Assembly: GCF_000797495.1 (NCBI RefSeq)
Contig: NZ_JTGN01000001.1
Coordinates: 131,501-195,500, forward strand
DNA length: 64,000 nt
From: Robinsoniella peoriensis
Lineage (GTDB): Bacteria > Bacillota > Clostridia > Lachnospirales > Lachnospiraceae
Reading direction: 5' to 3'
Shown here: in pieces, positions 27,422 through 36,564 of the stretch
Position numbering within the stretch: the stretch's first letter is position 1
Layout of the letters: every line of letters starts with the position of its first letter
The notes under the pieces: model-generated
What the model saw: the letters and a program-made list of their open reading frames with translations, nothing else
The model's database searches: none
What the model was told of the DNA's origin: nothing
Translations under genes and position numbers: made by a program

Positions 27422-28291
27422 CTACTTTACGGGTATCATTTTGGGTAATTTAAGGATATCTTCAATTGCCATTTCAGTAATTTCAGCAATCTCCTGTATG
27501 GTTTTCCCTGCACGAATCATATTTTCCGCTATTTTAATCTTATTTCTATGTTCACCTTCCAAGATACCCTCTTCCAACCCTTCCTCAAATATAATTTTCT
27601 CAACTTTTAACATTCGGATTTCCCTCCTTATCTCTTCCGCCAGCCGTCTGCTTATAATCTTATCAGCAAATGTCAATAATCCAGCCAAAATAAATGTACG
27701 ATCATTTTCAGCTTCCAATTCTTTTGCTAATATAATAATCTTTTTTAAAAGAATCAGCTTCTCCTCTTTTCCTTTTACCGTCAATGGCAATATAATCATT
27801 TGCATTTTTTCATCATCTGTCAGATGCTCACGGCATTTTATTTTCTTATTTATATTTTCATAGATCGAGTCAGTATCCAAACCGCAAAGAAATGCCTGCT
27901 CAATTTTAAATGTAAGGCATCCAATATCCAGAACATCGTTTGCATGTTCAACATCCGATGTATACAGAATTAAGACCCTTATTTTCACACCGAACCAATC
28001 CTTTCCCAGCCTTTTTAGAATTCTGCAGACATAGCCCAGATAATCTATCAGGTCTTCATTCAAAAATTTACTCTCATAATCTACCAGGACAATGCTGTTA
28101 TCAGCCAACAAAAACAAATTGTCTAAACGCAGTTCATTTACCTGCAGGCTGGGCAGATTGGTTGGCAGCACTTCAACGATCTTCGGTAGTTCGATTCCGT
28201 AAACGGAAAATGATTTTTCTTTTAGTGACTCTGCAAATATTTTCGATAAAATATCTTTATTTTGATAGGCAATTCCTTCCAGTTCGTGCAC
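27422..28291 (-). CDS. Rpn-family PD-(D/E)XK nuclease / putative transposase
   Basis: 289 residues. The nuclease core is D57 in LRLDNLF with E73 and K75 in VDYESK, matching the PD-(D/E)XK pattern of the Rpn (YhgA-like) family. The C-terminal 60 residues contain the Gly/Glu-rich EEGLEEGILEGEH stretch and a short helical motif (AENMIRAGKTIQEIAEITEM) typical of these proteins, which often vary in C-terminal length. Members are multicopy in gut Firmicutes; E. coli RpnA promotes RecA-independent recombination, and other members are linked to defence. No terminal repeats or partner genes are seen; it stands alone. The 28292-28598 stretch upstream is AT-rich and empty. Confidence 0.85.
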   Translation of the reverse strand: MHELEGIAYQNKDILSKIFAESLKEKSFSVYGIELPKIVEVLPTNLPSLQVNELRLDNLFLLADNSIVLVDYESKFLNEDLIDYLGYVCRILKRLGKDWFGVKIRVLILYTSDVEHANDVLDIGCLTFKIEQAFLCGLDTDSIYENINKKIKCREHLTDDEKMQMIILPLTVKGKEEKLILLKKIIILAKELEAENDRTFILAGLLTFADKIISRRLAEEIRREIRMLKVEKIIFEEGLEEGILEGEHRNKIKIAENMIRAGKTIQEIAEITEMAIEDILKLPKMIPVK

Positions 28292-28598
28292 TCTCCTTTA
28301 TTTGCAAATGTACAATCATACATATACCACACCAGAGTATGTCTTAAAAGACAATATAATAAAATATATACGTATCATCTACTTTGCTTAACAACATGGG
28401 GTTTTGATTTGAATAAATCAGAAGTGATCAGATTATAAAATAAAAAAAGATAAAAGACAAAAAATAAAAATACACATAAACAGATTGAAACAATCTCTTA
28501 TTATTTTTTAATATAACATAACAGAAAGAATAAATCAAGATATTTTTCTATTAGCGGTGATATTCCGATCGTCAATTTACGCAAAATAAAAACGAAAA

Positions 28599-28631
28599 GG
28601 CACCTTCCGTTAACCGCCAACGGAAAATGCC
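28599..28631 (-). terminator. Intrinsic terminator of the third importer operon
   Basis: GGCA..TTCCGTT pairs with AACGGAA..TGCC (28599-28631) with a small internal loop; on the minus strand it is followed by TTTTCGTTTTTATTTT. It lies about 75 bp after the response regulator stop. Confidence 0.85.
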
Positions 28632-28647
28632 CTGCTGCCCTCATACC

Positions 28648-28710
28648 TTAGAGCGCGTTTGAATATTCTAACCTGCCTTCTTAAGCTCCCAATTTTCAAA
28701 CACTCTCTAA
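28648..28710 (-). repeat. Short inverted-repeat element, copy A
   Basis: Arms 28648-28663 and 28695-28710 pair imperfectly (14 of 16). The ends read AGAGCGCGTTTGAA and its complement, the same signature as copies at 40.6, 42.3 and 46.4 kb. One arm contains the stop codon of the response regulator gene. Confidence 0.65.
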
Positions 28711-29456
28711 ACCTCATGATTCCGATATTCATTTGCGGACATTCCTGTCTGCTTTTTGAACACCCTTGAAAAATGTGCCATATCCAGAAATCCCACTGCT
28801 TCTGCTATATCCCCGATTCGAAGGGAAGGATCCTTTAACATCTCTTTCGCATGTTCAATTTTTGTATGGTTTAACAGCTCTGAGAAACTTTGCCCTGTAT
28901 GGCGGTTAAGAAGCTTACTCAAATGCCACTGGCTTACGTAAGTCTTCTCTGCCACCTCCAGAAGCGTTATTTTTCGATTATAATTGTCCTCAATATATTT
29001 CAATGCATTTTTAACGATAAAACTGCTGGCTGCACTGTCGGAACTCTCCTCCACTGCATCCGCCTCTCCGGTAATTTTCTTCTTCCGGAGATTTTGCACC
29101 ATTGCATCTACAGCTTCCTCTATTTCACTCATATTAGAAGGCTTCAGCAAGAACCTGGTCACCCCCAGGCGGATGGCTTTCTGTGCATAATCAAAATCCC
29201 GGAATCCGGTCAGAATGGTAATTTCCATGTTTTCAAATTCTGATTTCAACCCGGCTGCCATTGCCAGCCCGTCTAGTCCCGGCATAGAGATATCGGAAAC
29301 TATGATATTGGGCTTATGCTCCCGGATTACTTCCTGTCCTTCAATGCCGTCATTTGCCGTGGCAACAACTTTACAATCCCATTTTTTCCAATCCACACTT
29401 CTTGAGATTCCTTCCACAATGATTGGCTCATCATCAATAATTACTACTCGATACAT
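28707..29456 (-). CDS. Response regulator with AraC DNA-binding domain
   Basis: 249 residues from the ATG at 29456 that begins MYRVVIIDDEP; an upstream start adds 15 residues unlike the family. Phosphorylation site D55 in IIVSDISMPG; Lys in FLLKPSN. The AraC helix-turn-helix pair is at the C-terminus (RKITLLEVAEKTYVSQWHLS, IGDIAEAVGFLDMAHFSRVFKK). It lacks the long middle region of the YesN-like protein at 24 kb. It is the last gene after the binding protein and permeases, while its likely kinase is upstream of that transporter, so the two-component pair brackets the importer. Confidence 0.92.
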   Translation of the reverse strand: MYRVVIIDDEPIIVEGISRSVDWKKWDCKVVATANDGIEGQEVIREHKPNIIVSDISMPGLDGLAMAAGLKSEFENMEITILTGFRDFDYAQKAIRLGVTRFLLKPSNMSEIEEAVDAMVQNLRKKKITGEADAVEESSDSAASSFIVKNALKYIEDNYNRKITLLEVAEKTYVSQWHLSKLLNRHTGQSFSELLNHTKIEHAKEMLKDPSLRIGDIAEAVGFLDMAHFSRVFKKQTGMSANEYRNHEV

Positions 29457-29540
29457 AACTACGGCCCCCAGTACTTTTCTTGTCCAGACAGACACATCCA
29501 CAGACTGAAATGATCCCTTTATCTGGATAGTATATCCATA

Positions 29541-30425
29541 TTATCCCTTAATTGCACCCGCTGTCAATCCCTTAATAATGTTTTTCTGCAGGAAAATGTA
29601 TACAATTAATACCGGAACTACAATCAGGGTTACCGATGCCGCCATGAGTCCGAAATCCGTTCCGTACTTGGAACTGATCATTTCTAATAATGCACAGATC
29701 GGCATATTTTTTGGATCACGCATCATCGTTTTCTGTACAAACAAATCATTATAGGACCATAAGAAGCTGAAAATTGCTACGGTAGAAAGGGATGCTTTAC
29801 ATAGCGGTATAATGATTTTAGTGAATACCTGGAATACATTGGCACCTTCCATATATGCCGCTTCTTCCATCTCGATTGGCAGTCCCCTTAGAAATCCCAT
29901 CATTACGATTGCCGCAAAGCTTAAATTTCCGGCTATCTGAGGGAGAATAACTGCAATCGGCGTACTCAGAAGATCTGCTTTTACCATCATTCTCAGTACC
30001 GGTATAATTGTGGAGAATACTGGAAACATCAAACTTGCCACAATAAAACTGTCCATGAAGTTTTTTCCCTTGAAATTATATCTGGTCATCGCAAATGCCA
30101 TCATGGTTGAAAGCAGCATAACACCCAGTGTTACAGATCCTGAAATGGTAATACTGAACCCATAAGCCCTTAAAATATTCAGGCTTTCAAATGCTTTCTT
30201 ATAGTTTGCCAGATCAAATGCCTGAGGCAGACTGAATGAATTACTGATTACTTCAGCAGACGGTTTGAAAGAGTTTAGGAACACCCATAAAAATGGAAAG
30301 ATTGTAGTGACTGCCCATAAAATCAGCACCGCATAAATTACAATTTTCCCAATACCGGCCTTCTTTTTTGGTATCTTCAAATCCATTGAAAATTCTTTAC
30401 TTTTACTATATCTTAATTCCGTCAT
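29541..30425 (-). CDS. Carbohydrate ABC permease, MalG type
   Basis: 294 residues from ATG 30425 (AGGAGG 6 bp upstream; an earlier in-frame start overlaps the upstream permease). Six membrane segments, EAA loop MEEAAYMEGANVFQ, C-terminus GLTAGAIKG. Second permease of the third importer. Context (GH94 phosphorylase and phosphoglucomutase a few kb away) hints at cello-oligosaccharides or another beta-glucan, but this is inference. Confidence 0.93.
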   Translation of the reverse strand: MTELRYSKSKEFSMDLKIPKKKAGIGKIVIYAVLILWAVTTIFPFLWVFLNSFKPSAEVISNSFSLPQAFDLANYKKAFESLNILRAYGFSITISGSVTLGVMLLSTMMAFAMTRYNFKGKNFMDSFIVASLMFPVFSTIIPVLRMMVKADLLSTPIAVILPQIAGNLSFAAIVMMGFLRGLPIEMEEAAYMEGANVFQVFTKIIIPLCKASLSTVAIFSFLWSYNDLFVQKTMMRDPKNMPICALLEMISSKYGTDFGLMAASVTLIVVPVLIVYIFLQKNIIKGLTAGAIKG

Positions 30426-30435
30426 AACCGTCCTC

Positions 30436-31317
30436 CTACATGTTTGCGTCTGGTCTGGCAACTTTTGTAACGATCTTGGATACGATAACTCCTAAAATAA
30501 CGATCAAGATTGCGATTGCAGAGCCATAGCCATAATCATTTAATTCAAATGTGGTCTGGTACATATAAGTTCCCATAAAATGTGTCAGTCCATAAGGAGC
30601 TCCCTGACTGGCAATTACCCAGGGCAGATCGAATACCTTTAAAGCTCCTGTTACCGCCAGGGTAATACAGGTACAGAAAACACCGCGAAGCATTGGCATT
30701 GTGATATAAAATACCTGTTTGAACTTACTGCATCCGTCGATGGATGCTGCCTCATATACCTCTTCCGGTATGTCACTTAATCCGGTCAGCAGTATTACAA
30801 AATAGAAGCCCACATAAGACCAGAGCGTTGGTATACATACCATGATAAATGCAAGGCTCTCACCCAGCCACTTGACCTTGGCAAATCCCAGTGCGGTTAA
30901 TATCTGATTTAACATACCGGAATCGTAGTTATAGAATAATTTAAACAGTAAGCCGATTGCTGTTGCTGAAATAACAATCGGGAAGAAGTATACGGTTCTG
31001 AAAAACTGCTGCCCTTTTTTGATATTGCTTACCAGTACAGCTAAGACAAATGCAATTCCTACTTCAAAAATTACGGTTAGAAACATCATTTTTACAGAGT
31101 TCCCAAGAGCCACACGGATCATAGGATCGGAAAACAGTTTCTGGAAATTTTCAGCGCCCACATACCGGAATGCACGGCCCGGCATTGCTACTGGAACGGA
31201 CATATCATAAAGGGCATTTTTGATATTTTCTACAAAGGGTACGTACAGGAATATCACAAGAAATAAAATTCCTGGAATCAAAAAGATGAGAAGCGGCCAT
31301 TTTTTCTTATATAACAT
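30436..31317 (-). CDS. Carbohydrate ABC permease, MalF type
   Basis: 293 residues with N-terminal membrane segment (WPLLIFLIPGILFLVIFLYVPF) and EAA loop VYEAASIDGCSKFKQ, in which the usual Gly-Ala-Thr reads Gly-Cys-Ser. AGGAGG precedes ATG. It is separated from the binding protein gene by a 110-bp gap with a stem-loop. Confidence 0.93.
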   Translation of the reverse strand: MLYKKKWPLLIFLIPGILFLVIFLYVPFVENIKNALYDMSVPVAMPGRAFRYVGAENFQKLFSDPMIRVALGNSVKMMFLTVIFEVGIAFVLAVLVSNIKKGQQFFRTVYFFPIVISATAIGLLFKLFYNYDSGMLNQILTALGFAKVKWLGESLAFIMVCIPTLWSYVGFYFVILLTGLSDIPEEVYEAASIDGCSKFKQVFYITMPMLRGVFCTCITLAVTGALKVFDLPWVIASQGAPYGLTHFMGTYMYQTTFELNDYGYGSAIAILIVILGVIVSKIVTKVARPDANM

Positions 31318-31367
31318 GGTGAATTACCTCCTGTTTTAAAAAATACACTGAATTTTGGGTATAAAGA

Positions 31368-31401
31368 AGCAGAGGGGGCGGTTTTGAAATCTCCCTCTGC
31401 T
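31368..31401 (-). repeat. Stem-loop between binding protein and permease genes
   Basis: AGCAGAGGG (31368-31376) pairs with CCCTCTGCT (31393-31401) around a 16-nt loop, 26 bp after the binding-protein stop. No U tract follows. It parallels the stem-loops at 20.3 kb and should favour high binding-protein to permease ratios. Confidence 0.6.
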
Positions 31402-31426
31402 CACAAGGACAATATTTATTTCTTTA

Positions 31427-32881
31427 CTACTCTATGGTTTCACCGTTTTTATAACGTGTAATCATATCATTGATAATGTCTTCAGCCTTCACCATACCTG
31501 CTGCCATACCGGAAATCTGGCTGGTCAGTGCTTTGTATGTGTTGTATCTTGCGTCAGTTGGCAGTACCAGTCCTTTTGCTGCCTGAGCATACTCAAGACC
31601 GCTCTTAGCCAGGTTGTCAGAAGGCATTTCATCTTCAGAGATTTCACAGGTCGGGATACCTGCACCATTCCAGTATTTCATAAGGGAATCCTTACAGGTC
31701 TGAGCCATGACAAACTTGACTGCTGCATCTCTCTTGTCAGGATCATCCCATGCTTTTCTTGTGATATAGAATCCGGAAGATAAACCGCTTACCATATAGC
31801 CTGCTACATCTGCTGCCTGATCAGGTACACCCGGGAAAGGAACGACTACTACGTTTTCTTTATCATCAATACCATTCATTCTCCAGTTGCCGTCTAACTG
31901 CATTGCAGCTTTTTTGCTGTTAAATAGCTGCTCTGCGGATGAGTTGTCGATGGTATCGGTATCTTCAGGGAATGCGCCCATTTCTTTCAAAGTCTTAATG
32001 ACTTCAATTCCTTTGATCCAGCTTTCAGGTGCTTTGTCCGGCATGGAAACATATTCTTCCTGTCCAGCTGTATACAACATACAGAACTCAACCCAGTAAT
32101 GAGGTACTTCATTCAGTGAACAAGCAATGGGGATGATATCTTTGCTCTTAAATGTCTCAATTGCTTTTGTAAAGGAGTCCCAGTCGGTAGGAAGTTCTAC
32201 GCCATTTTGTTCAAATACATCCTTGTTACAGAAAAGTCCTTCCCAATAACCCGTTGTGGGAACTGCTCTTTTCACACCATCTGCATTTTTTACTTTTTCC
32301 AATGCATCCGGTAATGTATCCCCCGCATACTCCGGATATTCTTTTACGATTTCATCGTAAGGTACTAATTTATCGGTAGAAATAATATCATTTGCCGTAG
32401 CATCTACGAAGAACTGCAATACATCCGGTTCATTTCCTACGGAAAAGTCTGCTGCGATTCTGGATTTCCACTCTTCATTGGATACCTGGGAATCATCTTC
32501 CAGCGTTACATTTGGATGCTGTTCCATAAATGCTTTATTCACTGCCTGATAAACGATGGCATTGGGGTCTGTTCCACCGAACATGGAAACGGTCTTAAGG
32601 GTTACGTCTTTACCTCCTGCAACTTCTTCGGCTGCCTTTTTTGATGTTGCTGTCTCTATCGCCGGTGCGCTTTCCGATGCTGCTTCGGTTTCTTCGCTGC
32701 CGCCTTCTGTAGCTTCTTTGGTTTCTCCATCCGCTGCCGGAGCTTTTGTTTCCTCTGATGCTGCACTTGCTTCTGTTTTCTTTGCCTCTGTTGCTGCGCT
32801 TGTGGAGCTTCCGCAGCCTGCCATCATGGACATCGTCATCGCTGCTGTCATTGTTACTGCCAATACTTTTTTGAGTTTCAT
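31427..32881 (-). CDS. Extracellular sugar-binding lipoprotein of third ABC importer
   Basis: 484 residues. Lipoprotein signal ending MAGC (Cys23), a long Ala/Glu/Thr linker to about residue 90, then a family-1 solute-binding protein (KTVSMFGGTDPNAIVYQAVNKAFMEQHPNV). GGGAGG precedes ATG. A perfect TATAAT (32944-32949) on the minus strand lies about 65 bp upstream with no good -35, so an activator is expected, presumably the two-component regulator of the same locus. Confidence 0.93.
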   Translation of the reverse strand: MKLKKVLAVTMTAAMTMSMMAGCGSSTSAATEAKKTEASAASEETKAPAADGETKEATEGGSEETEAASESAPAIETATSKKAAEEVAGGKDVTLKTVSMFGGTDPNAIVYQAVNKAFMEQHPNVTLEDDSQVSNEEWKSRIAADFSVGNEPDVLQFFVDATANDIISTDKLVPYDEIVKEYPEYAGDTLPDALEKVKNADGVKRAVPTTGYWEGLFCNKDVFEQNGVELPTDWDSFTKAIETFKSKDIIPIACSLNEVPHYWVEFCMLYTAGQEEYVSMPDKAPESWIKGIEVIKTLKEMGAFPEDTDTIDNSSAEQLFNSKKAAMQLDGNWRMNGIDDKENVVVVPFPGVPDQAADVAGYMVSGLSSGFYITRKAWDDPDKRDAAVKFVMAQTCKDSLMKYWNGAGIPTCEISEDEMPSDNLAKSGLEYAQAAKGLVLPTDARYNTYKALTSQISGMAAGMVKAEDIINDMITRYKNGETIE

Positions 32882-32989
32882 ACTTATTTCCTCCCTATGA
32901 GTTTTTTATTTCTATGAGTATTTCTCTCATTTCTTATAATCCTATTATACTTGCAATGACCTCAAAATGCATTAGACCTACTTGACATT

Positions 32990-33028
32990 ATTTGTTCATT
33001 CTTGCCCTCTTCACAAGAATGAACAAAT
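32990..33028 (-). terminator. Perfect 15-bp stem-loop after the histidine kinase gene
   Basis: Arms 32990-33004 and 33014-33028 pair perfectly, 9-nt loop, 22 bp past the kinase stop. AT-rich stem and no U tract on the minus strand, so termination may be partial; it could also be an operator for the importer promoter just downstream. Confidence 0.5.
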
Positions 33029-33049
33029 CCTGCGACAAAGTTACCCGTT

Positions 33050-34906
33050 TTATTCCCCAATTTTACCGGTACTCTGCAATTCTTTTTGTGCCTTTTGTCT
33101 ATTAATTTCTTCCTCTTTGTCCATTTCCTTCTCATAGGGCAGCGTAATGACGGATTCCGTTTTGCCATCCTCACCCGGTGTAATCGAAAGCCCGTACTGC
33201 GCCCCGTAGATCAGCTTGATCCGCTCATTTACATTGCGGATTCCAAGAGAAGTATGCTGCCCCGGCTCAGCCTTGATACTTCCGGGGCTTCCGGACAGGA
33301 TCGCGTTAATTTTCTCCATATCTTCCCTGGTCATAGGCTTTCCGGAATTGAATACCTTTACATAGATCTTTGTTTCATCATGGAATATCTGTATTTCTAT
33401 AATACCGTTTTTTACCTGCTCTATCCCATGTACTACGGCATTCTCCAAAAGCGGCTGCAGAATAAGCCTTGGTACCTTTACCTGTAACAGACTGTCATCA
33501 ACCTTCCATTCCACTTTCAGACGCTTTCCAAACCTCATAGATATAATATAGAAGTACGCATCCGCACAATGCAGTTCTTCTGCAAGGTTAATCAGGCGGC
33601 TTCCTGCCCTGTCCATCCGGTAATCCAGTACTGTACTCAGGGATTCGATCATTTTACTGATGGTGGTATCTCCGGACATTCGCGCCTGCCAGTTCATCAT
33701 TTCTAAGGTGTTATTCAGAAAATGCGGATTGATCTGTGCCTGGAGTGCCATAATTTTAGCATCTCTGCGTGCCAGCTTTTCATCATAAGCATAATCGAAC
33801 AGATACTTTACCTGTTTGGACATCCGGTTAAAAGAATCCATCAGATATGAAAATTCTGCATTTGGCATATTTTCACCCTCCACCACAGTTCCAAGCTGTC
33901 CCTCTTCAATGGCTTCGGAAGCCCGGATCATCCGGCTGACCGGAATACTTACCTGCTTATTTAAAAATTTCACCCCGTACATTAGAACCGGAATTAGTAT
34001 CAATATTATACATGCAATAATCTTGTATAGATTATACAGTGATTCATAAAATAATGCCTTACTTACCAGAAATGCAACGCCTACGTTATAATCCCTGCAC
34101 TTTTTTTCTTTCAGATAACCTTTGTAGCTGTTGCTTAAATCCATCTGGATTGTGTCATCTTTATTCTTATCATACTTTTGAAACAGTGCCGGAAAGTATT
34201 TCAAAGATGCATCCTCATCCTGATTTCCCACCAGAACAAATTCCTCACCATCATTAAAGCAGATTGCCGCATTGACGCTTAAGTCCATCTGGATATTTCG
34301 AAACAGCTGATCCTGGTTCAATTCTACAATTAACGTTCCAAACTTAATATACTTGGTTACCGTATACATATTCCGGACAATATATATCCGCCCGTCCACT
34401 ACGCGGAGTACCGCATCCGAAGAATGGCCTTCAATGAGATCTTTCATTTCCCCATGGATCTGCTCCATATAACTTAAGTAAGAAAATTCATTATTTGCAG
34501 AATAACATAAAGGCTCATCGTCGCCTTCCAGATAGAAAGTAAACATACTGAATTTCTTGTCTATGTAAAACTTGCTTTTCAACTCATTATTAATGTCCTG
34601 GTAAAACTGATTCTTATTTGTCTCACCTTTCCGGTACTTTCTCCAGGCTTTTTCACATACACCTTCATAAGATGGTTTTTTCGATGCCGTAATTGCCTCA
34701 TCAATTCTCTGGGAAAGTGTAGATGTCACATTTTCTATGCCCAGATTCAACATCATTTCCGATTTTTCTAAAATTTCATTCCGATAAGAAAAAACCATAA
34801 ATACAAATAGTACCAATAGCGGTATTACCCAGCAGAGCATAATGAAAAAAAGCATCCTTGATTTCAAAGATCTGGGCTTTTGTGTATTCTGAGACTGATT
34901 TTCCAT
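33050..34906 (-). CDS. Sensor histidine kinase, YesM type
   Basis: 618 residues. Membrane segments at about 18-41 and 293-311 flank an extracellular sensor; a HAMP segment follows, then the His_kinase region with H395 in QINPHFLNNT (Asn where the related kinase at 22 kb has Tyr) and the ATPase part (LLENAVVHGIEQ, SLGIRNVNERI). Its last 25 residues are a charged tail. It lies just upstream of the third importer's binding protein; the matching response regulator lies at the far end of that operon. Confidence 0.92.
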   Translation of the reverse strand: MENQSQNTQKPRSLKSRMLFFIMLCWVIPLLVLFVFMVFSYRNEILEKSEMMLNLGIENVTSTLSQRIDEAITASKKPSYEGVCEKAWRKYRKGETNKNQFYQDINNELKSKFYIDKKFSMFTFYLEGDDEPLCYSANNEFSYLSYMEQIHGEMKDLIEGHSSDAVLRVVDGRIYIVRNMYTVTKYIKFGTLIVELNQDQLFRNIQMDLSVNAAICFNDGEEFVLVGNQDEDASLKYFPALFQKYDKNKDDTIQMDLSNSYKGYLKEKKCRDYNVGVAFLVSKALFYESLYNLYKIIACIILILIPVLMYGVKFLNKQVSIPVSRMIRASEAIEEGQLGTVVEGENMPNAEFSYLMDSFNRMSKQVKYLFDYAYDEKLARRDAKIMALQAQINPHFLNNTLEMMNWQARMSGDTTISKMIESLSTVLDYRMDRAGSRLINLAEELHCADAYFYIISMRFGKRLKVEWKVDDSLLQVKVPRLILQPLLENAVVHGIEQVKNGIIEIQIFHDETKIYVKVFNSGKPMTREDMEKINAILSGSPGSIKAEPGQHTSLGIRNVNERIKLIYGAQYGLSITPGEDGKTESVITLPYEKEMDKEEEINRQKAQKELQSTGKIGE

Positions 34907-35005
34907 AGTCCTGAACCTCCCTCTTCCATGGGTCTATTGTAACATAGTACCCTTGCGTTTTGCATGAAAATTTATGGATAAATCCACTTTTTCTCCTATC
35001 AAAAG

Positions 35006-35045
35006 AGAGCAGATACAGTACGAATTGATGTACTGCATCTGCTCT
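35006..35045 (-). terminator. Intrinsic terminator of the GH94/phosphoglucomutase operon
   Basis: 16-nt arms (35006-35021 with 35030-35045) pair with a single A-C mismatch, 8-nt loop. On the minus strand CTCTTTTG follows. It ends transcription about 55 bp past the phosphoglucomutase stop. Confidence 0.8.
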
Positions 35046-35100
35046 GTTCTATTTCAATCATCCGTGTAAATACCGCCTGCATTCAAAACATGCCACCCAC

Positions 35101-36543
35101 TCAGACGGGTTCACAGGTGATCCCCAGAAACTCTTCAAAAAGCCCGCAAAGTTCAGAAGCTTCTTTTGGCTTTGGCATTTCACAGAAAATCCGAAGAAGC
35201 GGCTCTGTACCCGAAAATCTTGCGCTGATCCAACCTCCATTTTTGAAATAGACCTTGCATCCGTCCAGATAGGATACCTTCTCTGCTTCTGTTTCAATCT
35301 CGGGCAGCAGTTTCTGTATCATCAGTATGTTATGGATTTCTTCTTTTTTCTCCTGACTGAATTTATAAGCCCGCTCTTCCATATGCAGAAATCCATACTC
35401 AAGTTCAATGTCCCTGGCAATCTGGGATATCTTTTTACCGGTTACTGCGATCATCTCAATCAGAAGTGCTGCTGCATAAATCCCGTCTTTTCCATTGATA
35501 TGCCCCCGTACCGTCAATCCTCCGGAAGATTCTCCCCCAATCACAGCATTGGTCTCCTGCATCTTAGCAGACACATATTTGAATCCTACCGGAACTTCAT
35601 AGCATTTTTCTCCGAAACTCTCCGCTACCCGGTCCAATCTGTGGGTGGTGGAAATATTTCTCACTACTGCCCCATGCCATCCCTTATATTTCACCAGATA
35701 GTAATACAGCAGCACCAGGATATCATTTGGATGAAGGAATCTTCCGGTATCATCAATCACACCGATGCGGTCGGCATCTCCATCTGTTGCGATACCAATA
35801 TCACATCCTCTGTCCAGTACATAGTTCTGAAGAGAACGGAGGGTATTGGCATTTGGCGCCGGCAGCTTACCTCCAAACAGGGTATCATGACGTTCATGAA
35901 TTACTTCCAGCTCACAGCGTGCAATAGAAAGCAGCGTTTTAATGGAGGTCTGGCTCACGCCGTACATAGGATCCAATGCCACCCGCAGCCCCCGTTCTTT
36001 TATGGCTTCCATATCTGTCGCAGCTATAATATTATCCAGGTATTCGTTTAAAGGATTGAACTCTGTTACCAGCCCTTTCTCCTTTGCTTGTTCATATTCC
36101 ATAATTTCAATGGCATTACCCTTGCTGCATCTTTCTTCCACTTCTGCGATATAATCTTCTATATTTCTGGTCTGCTCTTCATCCGCATCCCTGCCTCCAT
36201 GGGTGAACACCTTAATCCCATTATATATAGCAGGATTATGGCTTGCCGTCACCATCATGCCATAATGAAGTCCATGCTTCATAACATAATACATGATCAG
36301 AGGAGTCGGTGAAGAACGATTGATAAAATACGTATGGATTCCTTCTTTCGCGAAAACTTCACATGCCCACATGACCGCTTCTTTCGACAAAAATCTCCGG
36401 TCGTAGCCAATCACCATTCCGTCTTCTTCTACCCCTTCCGCCTTCATTTTCAGTACCATTGCCATTGAGAGTTTCTGTATATTTTCTCTTGTAAATTCGT
36501 CACCAATTACGGCTCTCCAACCGCCTGTTCCAAAATGTACCAT
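35101..36543 (-). CDS. Phosphoglucomutase / phosphohexomutase
   Basis: 480 residues, alpha-D-phosphohexomutase family. Start MVHFGTGGWRAVIGDEFT, phosphoserine S101 in TASHNPAIYNG, metal loop TDGDADRIG and phosphate-binding loop ARFSGTEPLLRIF are all intact. It interconverts glucose-1-phosphate and glucose-6-phosphate (or the mannose/glucosamine equivalents). It starts 22 bp after the GH94 phosphorylase gene, the enzyme that produces glucose-1-phosphate, making phosphoglucomutase the likely role. Confidence 0.92.
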   Translation of the reverse strand: MVHFGTGGWRAVIGDEFTRENIQKLSMAMVLKMKAEGVEEDGMVIGYDRRFLSKEAVMWACEVFAKEGIHTYFINRSSPTPLIMYYVMKHGLHYGMMVTASHNPAIYNGIKVFTHGGRDADEEQTRNIEDYIAEVEERCSKGNAIEIMEYEQAKEKGLVTEFNPLNEYLDNIIAATDMEAIKERGLRVALDPMYGVSQTSIKTLLSIARCELEVIHERHDTLFGGKLPAPNANTLRSLQNYVLDRGCDIGIATDGDADRIGVIDDTGRFLHPNDILVLLYYYLVKYKGWHGAVVRNISTTHRLDRVAESFGEKCYEVPVGFKYVSAKMQETNAVIGGESSGGLTVRGHINGKDGIYAAALLIEMIAVTGKKISQIARDIELEYGFLHMEERAYKFSQEKKEEIHNILMIQKLLPEIETEAEKVSYLDGCKVYFKNGGWISARFSGTEPLLRIFCEMPKPKEASELCGLFEEFLGITCEPV

Positions 36544-36564
36544 AATCTTTTCGCCTACCTTCTT

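Noticed and set aside
28292..28598. Possible small gene or RNA in the AT-rich gap upstream of the Rpn-family gene
   Set aside because: No frame with RBS, no hairpin with U tract and no promoter pair stood out; called empty.
35058..35297. 79-codon frame at the 3' end of phosphoglucomutase
   Set aside because: Same strand, other frame, overlapping the conserved C-terminal domain; a shadow.
35332..36051. 239-codon + strand frame opposite phosphoglucomutase
   Set aside because: Antisense to a conserved enzyme with all motifs intact; no RBS or promoter.
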